Below the pieces are notes generated by a model. That model saw only the letters and a program-made list of their open reading frames with translations. It was not told the origin of the DNA and did no database searches. The translations under genes were made by a program, and so were the position numbers. Of a stretch of DNA of 21,215 nt, positions 1 through 8,131 are shown one piece after another. Positions within the stretch are counted from its first letter, which is position 1. Every line of letters begins with the position of its first letter. The DNA comes from DATCZS01 sp036525795 (GTDB lineage Bacteria; Actinomycetota; Acidimicrobiia; Spongiisociales; ZC4RG35), in NCBI GenBank assembly GCA_036525795.1, contig DATCZS010000016.1, forward strand, positions 1-21,215, given 5' to 3'.

Positions 1-1
1 G

Positions 2-124
2 TTCTGGCTCGACCGCCGGCCCCGTCCGATCCACAGGCTGGCGGCGACCCGTCGCACAGACACTCCCGAGCGACGCGCCCATCTGTGGCAGTGGGTGAGC
101 GAGGCGGCTGGAATCGCCGCCTGA
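2..124 (+). CDS. C-terminal tail of an unidentified protein (5' end outside window)
   Basis: An open frame enters from the left edge and runs 40 codons to a TGA at 122-124. 32 of its 40 codons end in G or C, as in the neighbouring real genes, and the other two plus-strand frames look less coding-like. The visible tail is basic and then amphipathic, ending in HLWQWVSEAAGIAA. It stops 6 bases before the stop codon of the convergent UspA gene, a normal tail-to-tail arrangement. I do not recognise the family from 40 residues and propose no function. It could be a chance open frame, since high-GC DNA has few stops, but the codon usage and tight convergence favour a real gene. Confidence 0.4.
   Translation, partial: FWLDRRPRPIHRLAATRRTDTPERRAHLWQWVSEAAGIAA
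102..122 (-). terminator. GC-rich hairpin at the 3' end of the UspA gene
   Basis: A perfect 7-bp inverted repeat (102-108 AGGCGGC with 116-122 GCCGCCT, 7-base loop) begins 8 bases past the UspA stop codon. There is no T-run on either side, so this would be a U-less actinobacterial-type terminator. It overlaps the end of the convergent plus-strand frame and could serve both. Confidence 0.4.
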
Positions 125-130
125 ACCGGA

Positions 131-565
131 TCAGTCCTCGGGCGGGTGGATCACCACCACCGGTCGGCGCGCCTCGTGCAGCACCTTGCGGGTGGTGCTC
201 CCCAGCGCCAGTTCTCTCAGCAGCCCCATCCGTCTTCCCCCCACCACAATCAGGTCGGCGTCGAGCTCGCGGGCGACATCGATGATGGTGTCGGCGGACA
301 GGCCGTCCACCACGCGCACCTCGAACCCGACTCCTAGATCGACGAGCGGACGCGACCACACGTCACGAGCCAGACCGGTCACCTCGTCGCGGAGCCGGTG
401 GAGGTCGACGTCCGGGCCGACCTCGTCGAGGTGGCGGAGAGGCTCGAAGGCGTGGACGCAGGTCACCGCCGCTCCGAGGTCGGCGGCCAGTTCGGCAGTC
501 CAGCGGAGCGCCTGCTCCGATCCCGGAGAACCGTCCACGCCGACCACGATCCGTTCGATGCTCAC
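131..565 (-). CDS. Universal stress protein (UspA family), single domain
   Basis: A 144-residue cytosolic protein of the usual length for one Usp domain. It starts IERIVVGVDGS, the first beta-strand and nucleotide-contacting Asp of the family, and ends with the ATP-binding region and a PVVVIH strand. The family motif G-x2-G-x9-G-S/T reads G109-x2-R112-x9-G122-S123, so the second glycine is Arg. ATP binding is likely but not certain. The start is GTG at 565, preceded by AGGAGG about 8 bases upstream, inside the end of the TerC gene. The GTG overlaps the TerC stop as GTGA, so the two are almost certainly co-transcribed and translationally coupled. An open frame continues upstream in this reading frame to 1567, but it is a shadow of TerC. 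Pairing with TerC suggests a stress or ion-homeostasis role, which is inference. Confidence 0.93.
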   Translation of the reverse strand: MSIERIVVGVDGSPGSEQALRWTAELAADLGAAVTCVHAFEPLRHLDEVGPDVDLHRLRDEVTGLARDVWSRPLVDLGVGFEVRVVDGLSADTIIDVARELDADLIVVGGRRMGLLRELALGSTTRKVLHEARRPVVVIHPPED

Positions 566-1557
566 GGGGCGACCTCCTCTTCGCGACCTGCCGGTTCGGC
601 TGCGGTGGCCCGCAGTGACACGATCACGGTGACGGTCAACACCACCGCGATCACCCCCAGGGAGATCAATGTCGGGATGTGGTACCACTCCGAAACGATC
701 ATCTTCACCCCCACGTAGAACAGGATCACCCCGAGTCCCTTGTTGAGATGCACCAGCCGGCTCCGGGCGCCTTCGAGCAGGAAGTAGAGGGCGCGCAAGC
801 CCAGGATCGCCATGGCGTTGGAACTGAACACCACGAACGGGTCGCGGGACACGGCCAGGATCGCCGGCACCGAGTCGACTGCGAACACGACGTCGGTCGC
901 TTCGATCAGTACCAGCACCACGAACAATGGCGTCGCCATCCGCCGGCCGTCGAACCGGGTGAACAGCTTCTGTCCGTCGTAGTCGGCGGTGACCGGCACG
1001 AACCGTCGCACCACCCGCAGCACGGGGTTGCGCTCGGGGTGGATGTCTTCTGCCTTGTGGGTTGCCACCCGGATTGCCGTGTACAGCAGGAGTCCGCCGA
1101 ACACGAACAGCAGCCAGCTGAGCCGTTCGAGCAGGGCCACGCCGGCGAAGATGAACACGGCCCGCAGCACCAGGGCTCCGAAGATGCCCCAGAACAGCAC
1201 CCGGTGCTGATAGCGGCCCGGTACCGAGAAGTATCCGAAGATGACCGCCCACACGAACACGTTGTCCACCGAGAGCGACTTCTCGATGACGTAGCCGGTG
1301 ATGTACTGGGTGGCCGCCGGTCCGCCCAGCACGGCCCACACCACGAACACGAACGCCACTCCCAGGGCGATCCACACCGCTGAGGTGATGGCTGCCTCCC
1401 GCAGCGAGATGTCGTGGGCCTCGCGGTGCAGGACCAGAAGGTCGATCAACAGCATCGCCGCCACTGCCAGGAGGAACCCGATCCACAGCCATCCGGGCAC
1501 GTCGAATCGGACGAGCGCCTCGGTGGATCCCGACTCGGCGGCGAGCAAGCTCAGCAT
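562..1557 (-). CDS. TerC/Alx-family integral membrane protein
   Basis: A 331-residue polytopic membrane protein of the length typical for TerC/Alx. Hydrophobic segments lie at about 23-43, 58-77, 98-112, 120-142, 147-163, 208-225, 240-262, 274-288 and 296-315. Family signature blocks are present: EKSLSVDN (92-99), ATDVVFAVDSVPAI (220-233) and SSNAMAILGLRALYF (245-259). They include the membrane acids E92, D98, E219, D222 and D228. In characterised members (E. coli Alx, B. subtilis MeeF/MeeY) these proteins export Mn2+ or metallate exoenzymes; older work links the family to tellurite resistance. No other ter genes are present, so the Alx/Mn2+ role is more likely than tellurium resistance. The start is ATG at 1557 with only a weak Shine-Dalgarno. 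It is the first gene of a two-gene unit with the UspA gene. I see no convincing yybP-ykoY Mn2+ riboswitch in the 97-base upstream gap. Confidence 0.95.
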   Translation of the reverse strand: MLSLLAAESGSTEALVRFDVPGWLWIGFLLAVAAMLLIDLLVLHREAHDISLREAAITSAVWIALGVAFVFVVWAVLGGPAATQYITGYVIEKSLSVDNVFVWAVIFGYFSVPGRYQHRVLFWGIFGALVLRAVFIFAGVALLERLSWLLFVFGGLLLYTAIRVATHKAEDIHPERNPVLRVVRRFVPVTADYDGQKLFTRFDGRRMATPLFVVLVLIEATDVVFAVDSVPAILAVSRDPFVVFSSNAMAILGLRALYFLLEGARSRLVHLNKGLGVILFYVGVKMIVSEWYHIPTLISLGVIAVVLTVTVIVSLRATAAEPAGREEEVAP

Positions 1558-1569
1558 TCGTTCCCAAAT

Positions 1570-1575
1570 CTACCG
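1570..1575 (-). promoter_or_regulatory. Possible -10 element for TerC-UspA
   Basis: On the minus strand TAGATT lies 12 bases upstream of the end of a short GGGAACGA run leading into the ATG at 1557. It fits the TAnnnT pattern seen before other genes here and would give a very short or absent leader. No clear -35 is visible. Confidence 0.25.
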
Positions 1576-1654
1576 GGCGCGAGCCGGCGCGACTCCGGCG
1601 GCGGGGCCGCGCAGACGGGTCGCGTCGACCGGCGTTCGGTCTTCGGTCTCGGGC

Positions 1655-4600
1655 TCACTCCGAATAGATGACCATGAAATCGATGTGGACCGAGCTCGGC
1701 TGCGGATCGCTGCGGCTGCGATCGGTGTCTACCACCCTCACATGGACCGTTCCCGACGTACCGGTGGGCAGGAGGTAGGTCTGGATCGTGTTCAGATCCG
1801 AGGTGACGGTCAGCATCGGGATCCAGGTCGATCCATCGACCGAGTATTCGAAGGCGAAGTCATCCGAGCCTGCCGTCCGGAACGCCTCAAGGTGGAATGT
1901 CACCGTCGAGCCTCCGGTCACGTCGAACGTCCACGTGTGGTCGAGTCGTGTGCGCTTGCCACCGGCGTACGACTCCTCGGTGATGACTTCGTTGACGTCG
2001 TCGGATTCGATGGTGTCGGACAACGAGCCGCTCACCAAACCGGATGTGGTCGACTCGGAGACGGCATGGTCCGCCACCCTCTGTTGGTCGTTGTCGGTGA
2101 TCGTCACCGTGTCGGAGGAAGGTGAAACCACGTCGTAGTCGGCTCCGTCCACCACGGTGAGCACCACCGATTCCGTTGTCTCCGGATCGGCGTCGTCTAT
2201 CGGGATGATGATGAGCGTCGCGGTCGATTGCCCGTCGGCGAAGGTCACGGTCGAGTCGACCAGCGTGTAATCGGAGCCGTTGAGGGCGTCGCCGCCCAGC
2301 TGGACGTCCACCGTCAGCGCTCCACTCGTTTCCGATCTGGTCAGTGTGAACGTGCCGGCGTCAGACCCGGCCTCGGCCGCCAGCGGGTCGGTGGCCGTCA
2401 CCGTCACCATTGGGGTACCCGGTGGGCCCGAGACGGTCTGCAACACGAGAAGGTCCACGAACACCGAGTCGAGAGTCGCCTCTCCGATCGTGCGGTCGGT
2501 GTCCGTCGCCCGGATCACCACCGTGCCCGACACCCCGAACAGGAAGAAGTATTGGGGGCCGTCGTCGGCGGCGGAAACACCTTCGAGCTCGAAGAACTCG
2601 ACACCATCATCCGAGTACTCGAAGAGGAAACCGTCGCCGTCGGGGTCGACGGACCAGAAGGCGTCGATCACCAGAGTCGCCTCGGTCGGATTGCCCACCT
2701 CGAAGGTCCACCGATGATCCAGTGAGCTGACTCGCTGCGAGGGCTTGCCGCCGCTGTGCTGCTCCACCAGCTCCTGGGCGACACCGTCGTCGGCGAAGGT
2801 GGCGGTCAGGTCGCCTGATCCGACTGATCCCGACTCGGTGATCTCAGACGAGGCGGTGCGCTCGACGACCGTCGACCCCTGCGGGGTGGCGGACGCTTCT
2901 GCCGACTGATCCGACTGGTTGCCGTTGGTGTCGAATGCGGTGACGACGTAGTGGGAGGTGGTGCCGTTGACGGCGGTGGTGTCGAGGTGGGTGGAGGTGG
3001 TCAGGCCGGACGCGATGGCCGTGTATCCGCTGCCCGATGTGGTGGACCGCCAGACGGTGTAGGTGACGCCGGGTTCGGGGTGGTCGTCCCAGTCGAGGCT
3101 GACCTGGCTGTCACCGGCGGTGGCGGTGAGACCGGTGGGGGCGGCGGGTGGGGTCTGGTCGAGGGTTGGTGTGCCGAGTCCGGCCAGGTCCCGTACCTCG
3201 TCGAGGGTGAGGAGACGATGGTGGATGCGGACGTCGTCGAGGGTGCCGACGAACGCCTGGGTCGGGTCGAGGCCACCGCCGACGGTGTCTTGCTCTTGTC
3301 CGAGGAGGACTCCGCCCGGTTCGACGTCCATTGGTGCGATGACGGCGGTCTGCCAGCCGAGGGCGACCCCGTCGAGGATGATGCGAGCCCGGTCGCCGGT
3401 GCCGTCGCGGACGGCGGCCAGGTGGTGCCACTCGCCGTCGGTGACTGGTGGGAGCGCCCACACCAGGTGGGTTTCGTTCGTCTCGCCCGTGTAGAAGCGA
3501 AACTGCAGACCGGGGTTGGACAGCATGACCAGCGCGTACTCGGCCTGGTTGACGCCGTTGGCTCCCGACACCAGGGCCTGCACCCCGGTCTTGGTCGTTT
3601 TGAACCACAGGGTCACGGTGACGTCGTCGGCCCCGTCGAGCGTCGAGGCGGGCAGGTCGACCCGGTCGTCGGTGCCGTCGAAGGTGAGAGCACCGCCGTG
3701 GCGGCCGGGAGTCCATGCCGGGTTGCCGAGGAGGGTTCCGTCGCCGGAGCCTGGGGACCAGTCGGTGGCGGTGGTGCCGGATCCGTCGTCGAGGGCCCAC
3801 CATCCGGCCAGGTCGGAGTCGGCCGCCCCGGCGGTGGCGGTGGCCTCCGGAGAGGGCGGACCGGTGACTTCAGAACCGTTGATTGCCACCGTCTCGTAGG
3901 CGTAGGTGAACCCGGCCCGGACTCCCGTGTCGCGGAATGTGGTCTGGGTGTCGGGGAGGGTGGCCAGCAGTGTCTTGGTTCCGCCGGCACCGTCATCGCG
4001 CCACACCTGATAGGCACCGATCCCCGAATCGGGGTCGTCGGCCGGAGCCCAGCCGAGGTCGATGGACGACCCGACGGCGACCGCGTCGAGAGAGGCCGGG
4101 GCCGTGGGTGGGGTGAGGTCGCGCTGGGCCAGCACTTCGATCTCAGAGACTGCGAGGGCGCGGGTGTAGAGCCGCACTTCGTCGAGGCCGCCTGCAACCG
4201 CCTGGGCGGGCTGGAACCCTCCCAGCACCGAGTCCTGATCCTGACCGATCACCAGCCCCTCGATCTGGAGAGCCTCCATCGGCACGCCCAGCCCCCACCC
4301 GCCCACCGAGACTCCGTCCCGGTAGGCCCACACCTGCTGGAGCGAGTTGATACGCCTCACCGCCAGGTGATGCCACTGGCCGTCGGCGATCGAAGCGATG
4401 TCCCACTCCACCCCGAGATTGGCTGCCGAACCCGTGTAGAAACGGAGCCTGGTGTGGTTGACGAGCTGGAGCTGGAACTCGTTTTCGTTGCCGGCGTTCG
4501 CCCCCGAGATCAGCGCCTGCTCGCCGGTCTTGGTGGTCTTGATCCAGACGGCGAACGTGACGTCGCCGGCTCCGTGCAGCACCGCCGGGTCGAGGTCGAC

Positions 4601-6349
4601 TCGGTCGTCGGCGCCGTCGAACGTCAGGGCCCCACCGATGCTCCCGGCGGGGGTCCAGGTCGGGCCGTTGACGCGGCGGGCGGGGCGGCGCCAGGCGCTG
4701 GAGTCGGAGGCGGTGGTGCCCTCATCATCGTCGAGGGCCCACCAACCGGCGTTGGTGGGGTCGTCGGTGGAGGTGGTGGCCTCCACGGGCCCGGCCAGGG
4801 CGCTCTCCCCGAACTGCAGGTTCACCGCCGACACCTCGTAGGCGTAGGAGGCACCGGGGGTGGTGTCGCGATCGAGGTAGGAGCCGGCGTCGAAGGCGGC
4901 GGAACCGACCTGGATGCCGTTCCGGTAGACGCGGTAGCCCAACAGCCCCGACTCGGGGTCGGTGGCGGCGGTCCATTCCAGCCGGATCGGATAGCCGTCG
5001 GCGGTGGCGGTCAGCTGGGTGGGCGGGTCGGCGGGGGTGGCGTCCACCGGCTCTTCCTCTGCCACAACCGTTCCGCCAAACGCCGGTCCGTTGACGAACA
5101 GCAGCGGTTCGGGGTAAAGGTCGGGATCGCCGGTGAACCCGTAGGTGGTGCCCTGGGGGTGGCCGTCGGTGATCAGGGCGGCCTTGACCGCTGCGACCCC
5201 CGCGGCGTCGGTGACGGGACCGTGGAGGGCGATGTACAGGGCGGCCGCTCCTGCCACGTGGGGGCTGGCCATCGACGTGCCCGAGATGGTGTGATAGCCA
5301 CCGTCGTTCCAGGTGGAGTAGATGCATCCCCCGGGGGCGGCAATGTCCACATCGACCCCGAAGTTGGAGAACCAGGTGAGCGTGTCGTCTGTCAGGTCCT
5401 CACGGCACCGGAACCCACTCAGCCCGCCCGCCGCACCGTCGGCGTCGGCCACCGCCGACACGGTGATCACATCCGGATGGTTGGCCGGACTGAACGTGGA
5501 GGTGTCTTGCGCCGAGTTGCCCGCCGCCACCACATAGGTGATCCCGGCCGCCACCGAGTTGGCGATGGCGGTGTCGAAGGTGGAGTCGGCGAACTGGCCT
5601 GCCAGGCTCATGTTCGCCACTTCGATGGTCCCGGCCCGGGCGGTCACCCAGTCGACGCCGGCGATGATGGCGCTGAGGTACCCGGTGCCGTTGTCGCCCA
5701 GCACCTTGACCGAGTGGATCCGCGCTCCGGGGGCGATCCCCACCGTGCCGATCCCGTTGTCGAAGGCGGCGGCCGTCCCCGACACGTGGGTGCCATGTCC
5801 ATGACCGTCGAACCCCTGGCCGTCCACGCACGATCCGAACCCGGGAATGATGATGTTGGAACAGTCGGCGCGAGCCACCACATTCAGATCCGGATGAACG
5901 TTGGTTCCGGTGTCGAGCACGGCGATGTCCACATCGGTGCACACTTCGCCCGCCGGACAGCCGGTGGTGTCCTTCGGAACCCCGTCCCGGGGCACCAGAT
6001 CCGCCTCCACCCGGTCATACCCGGTGGGCATCTCCTGGGCGGTGATCTCCACCACGATCCGATCAGGGGTGATCCGCACCACGCTCGGGTTGCGGGACAG
6101 CGCATCGATCGCCGCCTGGGGCAACTCGGCGACGAAGCCCTGTACGGCGTGTTGGAACAGGAGTCCAGGTCGACCGCCAAAGCGGGTCAAGGTGTGAGTC
6201 GCAACATCGAGAGGGGCGGCACCGGCCGGATCCAGCTCAACGATCACACGCGTCAGGGCAACGGGTTCCTGTGTCGCAGTGGCCGCGAGCGGAAGCGCGG
6301 CCACGAACAGCGCCGCCGAGGCGACCAACGCCGGCAATTTGGGTCGCAT
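1655..6349 (-). CDS. Secreted multidomain subtilisin-like serine protease (S8) with Fn3, LamG and Calx-beta domains
   Basis: A 1564-residue extracellular protease. Residues 1-26 form a Sec signal peptide ending ATA. Residues about 33-105 resemble an I9 propeptide/inhibitor. The S8 domain (about 110-420) has all catalytic positions: D146 (AVLDTG), H185 (GHGHGTHVSG), oxyanion N278 (AAGNS) and S359 (SGTSMASPHVAGAA). Downstream are Fn3 (about 440-525), LamG (535-742), Fn3 (747-840), LamG (848-1057), Fn3 (1066-1157), an unnamed beta-rich module (1164-1303), Calx-beta (1312-1422, ending TVTITDND) and a second copy of the unnamed module (1427-1564). The two LamG domains share KTTKTG and SGAN blocks and look duplicated. 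There is no LPXTG or C-terminal membrane helix, so it is probably released or held by its binding domains. The start is ATG at 6349 with AGAGGAG just upstream. The likely role is degradation of proteins on particulate or glycan-rich material. Confidence 0.95.
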   Translation of the reverse strand: MRPKLPALVASAALFVAALPLAATATQEPVALTRVIVELDPAGAAPLDVATHTLTRFGGRPGLLFQHAVQGFVAELPQAAIDALSRNPSVVRITPDRIVVEITAQEMPTGYDRVEADLVPRDGVPKDTTGCPAGEVCTDVDIAVLDTGTNVHPDLNVVARADCSNIIIPGFGSCVDGQGFDGHGHGTHVSGTAAAFDNGIGTVGIAPGARIHSVKVLGDNGTGYLSAIIAGVDWVTARAGTIEVANMSLAGQFADSTFDTAIANSVAAGITYVVAAGNSAQDTSTFSPANHPDVITVSAVADADGAAGGLSGFRCREDLTDDTLTWFSNFGVDVDIAAPGGCIYSTWNDGGYHTISGTSMASPHVAGAAALYIALHGPVTDAAGVAAVKAALITDGHPQGTTYGFTGDPDLYPEPLLFVNGPAFGGTVVAEEEPVDATPADPPTQLTATADGYPIRLEWTAATDPESGLLGYRVYRNGIQVGSAAFDAGSYLDRDTTPGASYAYEVSAVNLQFGESALAGPVEATTSTDDPTNAGWWALDDDEGTTASDSSAWRRPARRVNGPTWTPAGSIGGALTFDGADDRVDLDPAVLHGAGDVTFAVWIKTTKTGEQALISGANAGNENEFQLQLVNHTRLRFYTGSAANLGVEWDIASIADGQWHHLAVRRINSLQQVWAYRDGVSVGGWGLGVPMEALQIEGLVIGQDQDSVLGGFQPAQAVAGGLDEVRLYTRALAVSEIEVLAQRDLTPPTAPASLDAVAVGSSIDLGWAPADDPDSGIGAYQVWRDDGAGGTKTLLATLPDTQTTFRDTGVRAGFTYAYETVAINGSEVTGPPSPEATATAGAADSDLAGWWALDDGSGTTATDWSPGSGDGTLLGNPAWTPGRHGGALTFDGTDDRVDLPASTLDGADDVTVTLWFKTTKTGVQALVSGANGVNQAEYALVMLSNPGLQFRFYTGETNETHLVWALPPVTDGEWHHLAAVRDGTGDRARIILDGVALGWQTAVIAPMDVEPGGVLLGQEQDTVGGGLDPTQAFVGTLDDVRIHHRLLTLDEVRDLAGLGTPTLDQTPPAAPTGLTATAGDSQVSLDWDDHPEPGVTYTVWRSTTSGSGYTAIASGLTTSTHLDTTAVNGTTSHYVVTAFDTNGNQSDQSAEASATPQGSTVVERTASSEITESGSVGSGDLTATFADDGVAQELVEQHSGGKPSQRVSSLDHRWTFEVGNPTEATLVIDAFWSVDPDGDGFLFEYSDDGVEFFELEGVSAADDGPQYFFLFGVSGTVVIRATDTDRTIGEATLDSVFVDLLVLQTVSGPPGTPMVTVTATDPLAAEAGSDAGTFTLTRSETSGALTVDVQLGGDALNGSDYTLVDSTVTFADGQSTATLIIIPIDDADPETTESVVLTVVDGADYDVVSPSSDTVTITDNDQQRVADHAVSESTTSGLVSGSLSDTIESDDVNEVITEESYAGGKRTRLDHTWTFDVTGGSTVTFHLEAFRTAGSDDFAFEYSVDGSTWIPMLTVTSDLNTIQTYLLPTGTSGTVHVRVVDTDRSRSDPQPSSVHIDFMVIYSE
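1658..2071 (-). repeat. Second copy of a duplicated ~135-residue C-terminal module
   Basis: Residues 1427-1564 of the subtilase. This copy repeats residues 1164-1303 with a constant offset of about 258 residues. Shared blocks are DHTWTFDV (1470-1477), FEYSVDG (1500-1506) and SGTVHVRVVDTDR (1532-1544). It forms the extreme C terminus. I cannot assign it to a named family. Confidence 0.75.
2441..2860 (-). repeat. First copy of the duplicated C-terminal module
   Basis: Residues 1164-1303 of the subtilase, preceding the Calx-beta domain. Its blocks DHRWTFEV (1211-1218), FEYSDDG (1243-1249) and SGTVVIRATDTDR (1274-1286) match the C-terminal copy. It is predicted to be beta-rich, with alternating hydrophobic strands. 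Confidence 0.75.
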
Positions 6350-6381
6350 GGCTCCTCTCTCGTCGAGCCCGCCCCCGCTTC

Positions 6382-6409
6382 ACCCTACCAACAGGCCCTC
6401 CGATCGGAA
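6382..6409 (-). promoter_or_regulatory. Possible promoter of the subtilase gene
   Basis: On the minus strand TTCCGA (6404-6409) and TAGGGT (6382-6387) are separated by 16 bases, about 33 bases before the ATG. The palindrome TCCGATCGGA (6399-6408) overlaps the putative -35. The match to sigma-70 consensus is modest, and the call rests mainly on position. Confidence 0.28.
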
Positions 6410-6526
6410 TGCGCCTTCTGGCCTATTCCCTCGCCACCGTCGACTCTGCTCCGGATGCGTCGGCCGGGCGGCGAGGGAGTGATGCGCTGCGAGCGGGCTG
6501 TCGCGCCGCATGTGTACGGCGAGGGG

Positions 6527-6532
6527 TACCGT
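6527..6532 (+). promoter_or_regulatory. Putative -10 element for a leaderless photolyase mRNA
   Basis: TACCGT followed by exactly 7 bases and then the GTG at 6540. This is the spacing expected if transcription starts at the start codon. No Shine-Dalgarno sits at the right distance, and no clear -35 is seen. Confidence 0.4.
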
Positions 6533-6539
6533 CGGTCCG

Positions 6540-8021
6540 GTGCGAACGGTGTGGGTGTTCGGCGACCAGCTCAATCGGCGGATCGGGGCGCTCGGCGCCA
6601 CCGAGCCCGGAGATGCGATGGTGCTGCTGGTGGAGAGCGACGGGTTGATCCGCTCTGGCCGGCATCGCCAGCGGGTCCATCTGGTGATCGCGGCCATGCG
6701 GCGCTTCGCCGCCGAGCTCGAGGCGGCCGGGTTCTCTGTGGATCTGCGCCGGGCGCCCAGCCTGGCAGAAGGTCTGGCCGACCACAGGGCGGAGCACCGC
6801 CCTGATCGCGTCGTTGCCACCGAGCCCAACTCGCGGGCCGCCCGAGCGCTGTGCGAACGCCTCGATGTCGAACTGGTGCGATCCGACCAGTTCCTGTGCC
6901 ACTACACCGACTTCGCGGCGTGGGCCTCCGACCGCAGACGACTGCGGCTGGAGGATTTCTACCGGTGGAACCGTGTCCGTCTCGGCTACCTGATGGACGG
7001 CGAGGCCCCCGCCGAGGGACGCTGGAACTGGGACGATGAGAACCGGGAGTCACCTCCCGATGACCTGTCGATGTTCGCCGAACCGCAGATCTCGGAACTC
7101 GACGATCTCGACCGCCGGGTGCTGGCCGAGCTGCCCGCCGGACTGCCCGGTGCCGAGCCGACCGGCCTGTGGGCAACGAACAGGAGGGCGGCGCTGGCCA
7201 GGCTGCGGCACTTCGTCGACGACGTCCTGCCCGTGTTCGGTCCGTATGAGGACGCCATGACGACCGGCAGCTGGCACATGGGCCATTCGCTGCTCAGCCC
7301 CTATCTCAATCTGGGGCTGCTGGCGCCGAGGGAGGTGTGCGACCGGGTGGAGGAGGCCTACCGGGAGGGAAGGGTGCCCATCCAGAGCGCAGAGGGCTTC
7401 ATCCGTCAGGTGATCGGGTGGCGAGAGTACGTGTGGGGGCTGTACTGGCTGTGGCCGGACCACGTCGACGCCAACGTGTTCGACCACGACGGTCCGATTC
7501 CCCCGGTGATGAGAGGGGAGGCGCCGACCGACATGCGATGCGTCCAGACGGTCCTGGACCGGCTGCACGACAGGGCCTACGCGCACCACATCGAGAGGTT
7601 GATGGTCCTGTCCAACTTCGCCAACCTCTGCGGCATCGAGCCGGGCGCGGTGATGCGCTGGATGTGGGATCGGTACATCGACGGGGCCGAGTGGGTGATG
7701 GTGCCCAACGTGATGGGGATGGGGCTGTGGGCCGACGGCGGCCGGATGGCGACCAAGCCCTACATATCGGGTGGGGCATACATCGACCGGATGAGCGACT
7801 TCTGCTCGGGGTGCCGGTTCGACCCCCGAACACGTGTGGGGGAGGACGCCTGTCCGTTCACCACGCTCTACTGGGACTTCCTCGCCCGCCACCAGGAGAC
7901 CCTGGCAGGGAACCATCGCCTGTCCCGCAACCTGGCAGCCATGCGCCGCCTCCGCGACCTCGACGCCGTCCGGGACCGGGCGGCGGAGGTGATCGACGCC
8001 GTGTCCAACGGGAGGCTCTGA
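6540..8021 (+). CDS. Iron-sulfur bacterial cryptochrome/photolyase (FeS-BCP, prokaryotic (6-4) photolyase type)
   Basis: A 493-residue flavoprotein of the deoxyribodipyrimidine photolyase-related family. Characterised members (Agrobacterium PhrB) repair (6-4) photoproducts using FAD, a ribolumazine antenna and a 4Fe-4S cluster. It opens RTVWVFGDQL, the N-terminal Rossmann antenna domain. The helical FAD/DNA domain carries the blocks SAEGFIRQVIGWREYVWG (283-300), YAHHIERLMVLSNF (347-360) and NVMGMGLWADGG (390-401). Four cysteines, C334, C422, C425 and C438, have spacings 88, 3 and 13, the same as the PhrB cluster ligands (350, 438, 441, 454). I chose GTG 6540 because the conserved sequence begins there and a TAnnnT hexamer lies 7 bases upstream. 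An ATG at 6510 would add ten poorly conserved residues. It is transcribed divergently from the subtilase gene across about 190 bases. Confidence 0.93.
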   Translation: MRTVWVFGDQLNRRIGALGATEPGDAMVLLVESDGLIRSGRHRQRVHLVIAAMRRFAAELEAAGFSVDLRRAPSLAEGLADHRAEHRPDRVVATEPNSRAARALCERLDVELVRSDQFLCHYTDFAAWASDRRRLRLEDFYRWNRVRLGYLMDGEAPAEGRWNWDDENRESPPDDLSMFAEPQISELDDLDRRVLAELPAGLPGAEPTGLWATNRRAALARLRHFVDDVLPVFGPYEDAMTTGSWHMGHSLLSPYLNLGLLAPREVCDRVEEAYREGRVPIQSAEGFIRQVIGWREYVWGLYWLWPDHVDANVFDHDGPIPPVMRGEAPTDMRCVQTVLDRLHDRAYAHHIERLMVLSNFANLCGIEPGAVMRWMWDRYIDGAEWVMVPNVMGMGLWADGGRMATKPYISGGAYIDRMSDFCSGCRFDPRTRVGEDACPFTTLYWDFLARHQETLAGNHRLSRNLAAMRRLRDLDAVRDRAAEVIDAVSNGRL

Positions 8022-8104
8022 CGGCACCTGGGTTGGAGCGAAGCCCCCGTCCGAGGTCCGGGCTGCAGGGCACCGGGCGCATCTGGGAACCATCGGGGCG
8101 CCGA

Positions 8105-8121
8105 GCACCGAATACCGGTGC
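8105..8121. repeat. Perfect 6-bp inverted repeat upstream of the HAD gene
   Basis: GCACCG-aatac-CGGTGC, 17 bases, ending 10 bases before the putative -10 (8132-8137) of the HAD gene, roughly where a -35 would be. It could be an operator half-site pair, or part of a weak 3' hairpin for the photolyase gene. No T-run follows. Confidence 0.35.
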
Positions 8122-8131
8122 CGAGAGGCAC

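Noticed and set aside
562..1557. Tellurite-resistance operon
   Set aside because: Only a TerC-family protein is present, with no terA, B, D, E or Z. The protein follows the Alx pattern.
131..1567. A single 478-residue protein containing the Usp domain at its C terminus
   Set aside because: The N-terminal two thirds is an Arg/Gly-rich shadow of TerC in another frame. A GTG with AGGAGG upstream marks the real Usp start at 565.
1558..1654. Possible yybP-ykoY Mn2+ riboswitch upstream of the TerC/Alx gene
   Set aside because: The 97-base gap is too GC-rich and short to show the conserved loops. I could find only a weak 5-bp stem at 1627-1641.
2951..6805. A 1284-codon plus-strand open frame antisense to the subtilase and running into the photolyase gene
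   Set aside because: Its translation is low-complexity Gly/Val/Arg/His-rich without any recognisable domain, while the opposite strand encodes a protease with a full catalytic set. Long stop-free antisense frames are expected opposite high-GC genes with biased third positions.
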